Part shown: piece after piece, positions 14,035 to 15,201 of the stretch
Position numbering within the stretch: the stretch's first letter is position 1
How the letters are laid out: the number at the start of each line of letters is the position of its first letter
Origin: an uncultured bacterium
GTDB taxonomy: Bacteria; Bacillota; Clostridia; Lachnospirales; Lachnospiraceae
Direction: 5' to 3'
Length of the DNA stretch: 15,201 nt
NCBI GenBank assembly: GCA_905215405.1
Contig: CAJMQE010000092.1
Location: forward strand, 1 to 15,201
The notes under the pieces: model-generated
The model's input: only the letters and a program-made list of their open reading frames with translations
What the model was told of the DNA's origin: nothing
The model's database searches: none
Made by a program: the position numbers and the translations under genes

Positions 14035-14691
14035 TTACAGAAAATATTGCATCAGTTCCTTTACATTATCCAGGATCATGCAATGCGGATACTCCTGAAA
14101 TTTATCCCGTGCAGTCGTTCCAGTTGTCACTCCCACAAAGTCGATTTCTGCTCCATCTGCCGCTTTTGCATCAACAAAGCTGTCTCCTATATATAGAACC
14201 TCTTCCTTTTCTAACTGCATTTTCTGAAGCATCTGCAGTAGGCCCTCTGGGTCCGGTTTCTCATGCATTACATCATCTGCACCTACAATAGCATCAATCC
14301 CATCACTGATTGCAAATTTTGCAAGGATCTGTTGTATCCGGTGATTGTATTTTGAAGTCACTACCCCTGTCTGTAAGCCTTTATTCTTTAACATACGAAG
14401 CATTTCTACTACGCCTGGATAAAGTATAGCAGATGGAGTCATTACCTCCTCAGCCCGCTCTTTAAAGCATCTGACAAATGTATCAATATGCGCAGGATCT
14501 GTATCATTCGTCAACATTTCATATGTAACACTTAATGAATGTCCAATTGTCTTTCTAATCTCTTCCTGCGACGCCTGTGCCTGGTGCAGTGTCTCCAGAC
14601 CATACCGAATGCAGTTTTCTATTCCCGCCGTGGTATCTCCAAGTGTAAAATCAAAATCAAATATAATCCCTTTATACTTTTCTACTGTCAT
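14035..14691 (-). CDS. HAD-family hydrolase, phosphoglycolate-phosphatase-like
   Basis: A Mg-dependent phosphatase of HAD subfamily IA (Gph/PGMB type), 218 residues. All four motifs are present: motif I DFDFTLGDT with nucleophile Asp12 and acid Asp14; a helical cap (about 20-85); motif II VVTSK near 113; motif III Lys in HEKPDPEG near 145; and motif IV GDSFVDAKAA near 170. Motif I has Phe and Gly where many relatives read DxDGTLxD, a mild variation. The substrate may be 2-phosphoglycolate, a pyrophosphate (PpaX-like) or a sugar phosphate; sequence alone cannot decide. GGGAGG lies about nine bases before the ATG. It is a single-gene unit with its own terminator, and I saw no strong promoter. 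Confidence 0.88.
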   Translation of the reverse strand: MTVEKYKGIIFDFDFTLGDTTAGIENCIRYGLETLHQAQASQEEIRKTIGHSLSVTYEMLTNDTDPAHIDTFVRCFKERAEEVMTPSAILYPGVVEMLRMLKNKGLQTGVVTSKYNHRIQQILAKFAISDGIDAIVGADDVMHEKPDPEGLLQMLQKMQLEKEEVLYIGDSFVDAKAADGAEIDFVGVTTGTTARDKFQEYPHCMILDNVKELMQYFL

Positions 14692-14787
14692 CTTTCTGCT
14701 TCCTCCCTTACTTCACAACAACTCTATCTATTCTCATATTTGTTTATTTTACCTTTGTACTATGCATGACATGCTCTGCCTGCATTC

Positions 14788-14829
14788 TTACTCAAGATGT
14801 ATCATTTTTTACTCACGATGTATCATTTT
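14788..14829. repeat. 21-bp tandem duplication
   Basis: Two head-to-tail copies of a 21-base unit, TTACTCAMGATGTATCATTT plus one T, at 14788-14808 and 14809-14829, differing at one base. It lies between the tRNA terminator and the HAD gene. Possibly slippage, or a paired protein-binding site given the two-turn spacing. Confidence 0.8.
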
Positions 14830-14839
14830 TATATAACAA

Positions 14840-14871
14840 AAGAGCCAGAATACAAATGTACTCTGGCTCTT
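14840..14871 (-). terminator. intrinsic terminator of the tRNA-Leu gene
   Basis: Perfect ten-base arms AAGAGCCAGA (14840-14849) and TCTGGCTCTT (14862-14871), with an inner TAC/GTA. On the minus strand the stem ends in a short T run (TTTTG). It begins eight bases after the tRNA 3' end. Confidence 0.8.
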
Positions 14872-14878
14872 AACCCAG

Positions 14879-14963
14879 TGCAGTCGGCGGGACTTGAACC
14901 CGCACGAGCGCAATGCTCACTAGATCCTTAGTCTAGCGCGTATGCCAATTCCGCCACGACTGC
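14879..14963 (-). tRNA. tRNA-Leu (anticodon AAG)
   Basis: Full cloverleaf of a class II tRNA read on the minus strand: acceptor GCAGTCG/CGACTGC (perfect, 7 bp), discriminator A, anticodon stem CTAGA/TCTAG with loop CTAAGGA (U33 then AAG), long variable arm GAGC...GCTC, T arm GCGGG-TTCAAGT-CCCGC. CCA is not encoded. The long variable arm and the AAG anticodon identify leucine, reading CUU, and CUC if A34 is modified to inosine. It has its own promoter and terminator and is not part of a cluster here. Confidence 0.96.
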
Positions 14964-15004
14964 TCATTACTCTGTCGAAGATTGCTCATCAACAGCACTT
15001 GCTT

Positions 15005-15033
15005 ATAATACCACCTTAGTCGACTTTTGTCAA
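15005..15033 (-). promoter_or_regulatory. sigma-A promoter of tRNA-Leu
   Basis: Minus-strand TTGACA (15033-15028), exactly 17 bp, TATTAT (15010-15005). The start would be near 14998, giving a 35-nt 5' leader for RNase P to remove. Confidence 0.8.
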
Positions 15034-15152
15034 CAAATATTTTATAGTTTCATAGTTTTTTTGACTGGAACTTTATTCCATATTATAAATCACTTATTTT
15101 TATTCTGACTAAGGTCGTAAACGGTTCCCCATATCATTCAAACTCATATAAT

Positions 15153-15200
15153 CACAGCCACCGGTATAACCGGTGGTTTGCTGTGTCCCCTATAAGGGGA
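15153..15200. mobile_element. paired hairpins, possible IS200/IS605-type element end
   Basis: First hairpin: perfect eight-base arms CCACCGGT (15158-15165) and ACCGGTGG (15169-15176) with a three-base loop, extended by CACAG (15153-15157) with CTGTG (15181-15185) around a bulge TTTG. Second hairpin immediately follows: TCCCCT-ATA-AGGGGA (15186-15200). Stacked compact hairpins with a short bulge are typical of the ends that IS200/IS605 transposases recognise; neither has a T run like a terminator. No transposase is in view because the window stops here. It could instead be a structured RNA or terminator of an unseen gene. Confidence 0.35.
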
Positions 15201-15201
15201 T

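Overview
The window looks like chromosomal DNA from a low-GC, anaerobic, endospore-forming Firmicute, most plausibly of class Clostridia (Lachnospiraceae-like). The evidence is an oxygen-sensitive class III ribonucleotide reductase, the mother-cell spore genes dpaA/dpaB (dipicolinate synthase), a T-box leader, strong AGGAGG ribosome sites and consensus sigma-A promoters. The family-level placement is inference from gene content and style.

Layout from left to right. (1) nrdD, minus strand, with a consensus promoter and two NrdR-like boxes 31 bp apart at its start site. (2) A lone AEC-family (auxin efflux carrier type) permease. (3) A tight minus-strand operon dpaA-dpaB-asnB: dipicolinate synthase A and B followed, with no intergenic base, by a glutamine-dependent asparagine synthetase. 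A sigma-K/sigma-E-like -10 element lies in front and a long hairpin behind. (4) Two overlapping alpha/beta-hydrolase esterases in one operon, one carrying a low-complexity insertion built on a 15-bp DNA repeat. (5) An lrgA-lrgB pair (CidA/LrgA plus CidB/LrgB, a pyruvate-uptake or holin-like membrane system) with a consensus promoter and a probable operator, preceded by a GntR/FCD (FadR-type) regulator. (6) About 1.2 kb without a convincing gene (11343-12543). It holds a complete plus-strand T-box riboswitch with promoter and terminator, but no recognisable target gene downstream. (7) A divergent pair: an NAD(P)-binding Rossmann-fold protein (minus) and a TetR-family regulator (plus), with matching palindromes at both promoters. 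(8) A HAD-family phosphatase. (9) A tRNA-Leu with anticodon AAG, with its own promoter and terminator. (10) At the right edge, two adjacent perfect hairpins resembling the end of an IS200/IS605-type element or another structured end that continues outside the window.

The regulatory sequence is easy to read in several places. NrdR probably represses nrdD. The GntR/FCD protein probably controls lrgAB, perhaps in response to pyruvate or lactate. The TetR protein probably controls itself and its divergent dehydrogenase-like neighbour. The most interesting points are the asparagine synthetase locked into the dipicolinate operon and the T-box without a gene. No CRISPR array, prophage, defence island or evident new multi-gene system was found; most of the window is ordinary core or accessory metabolism.
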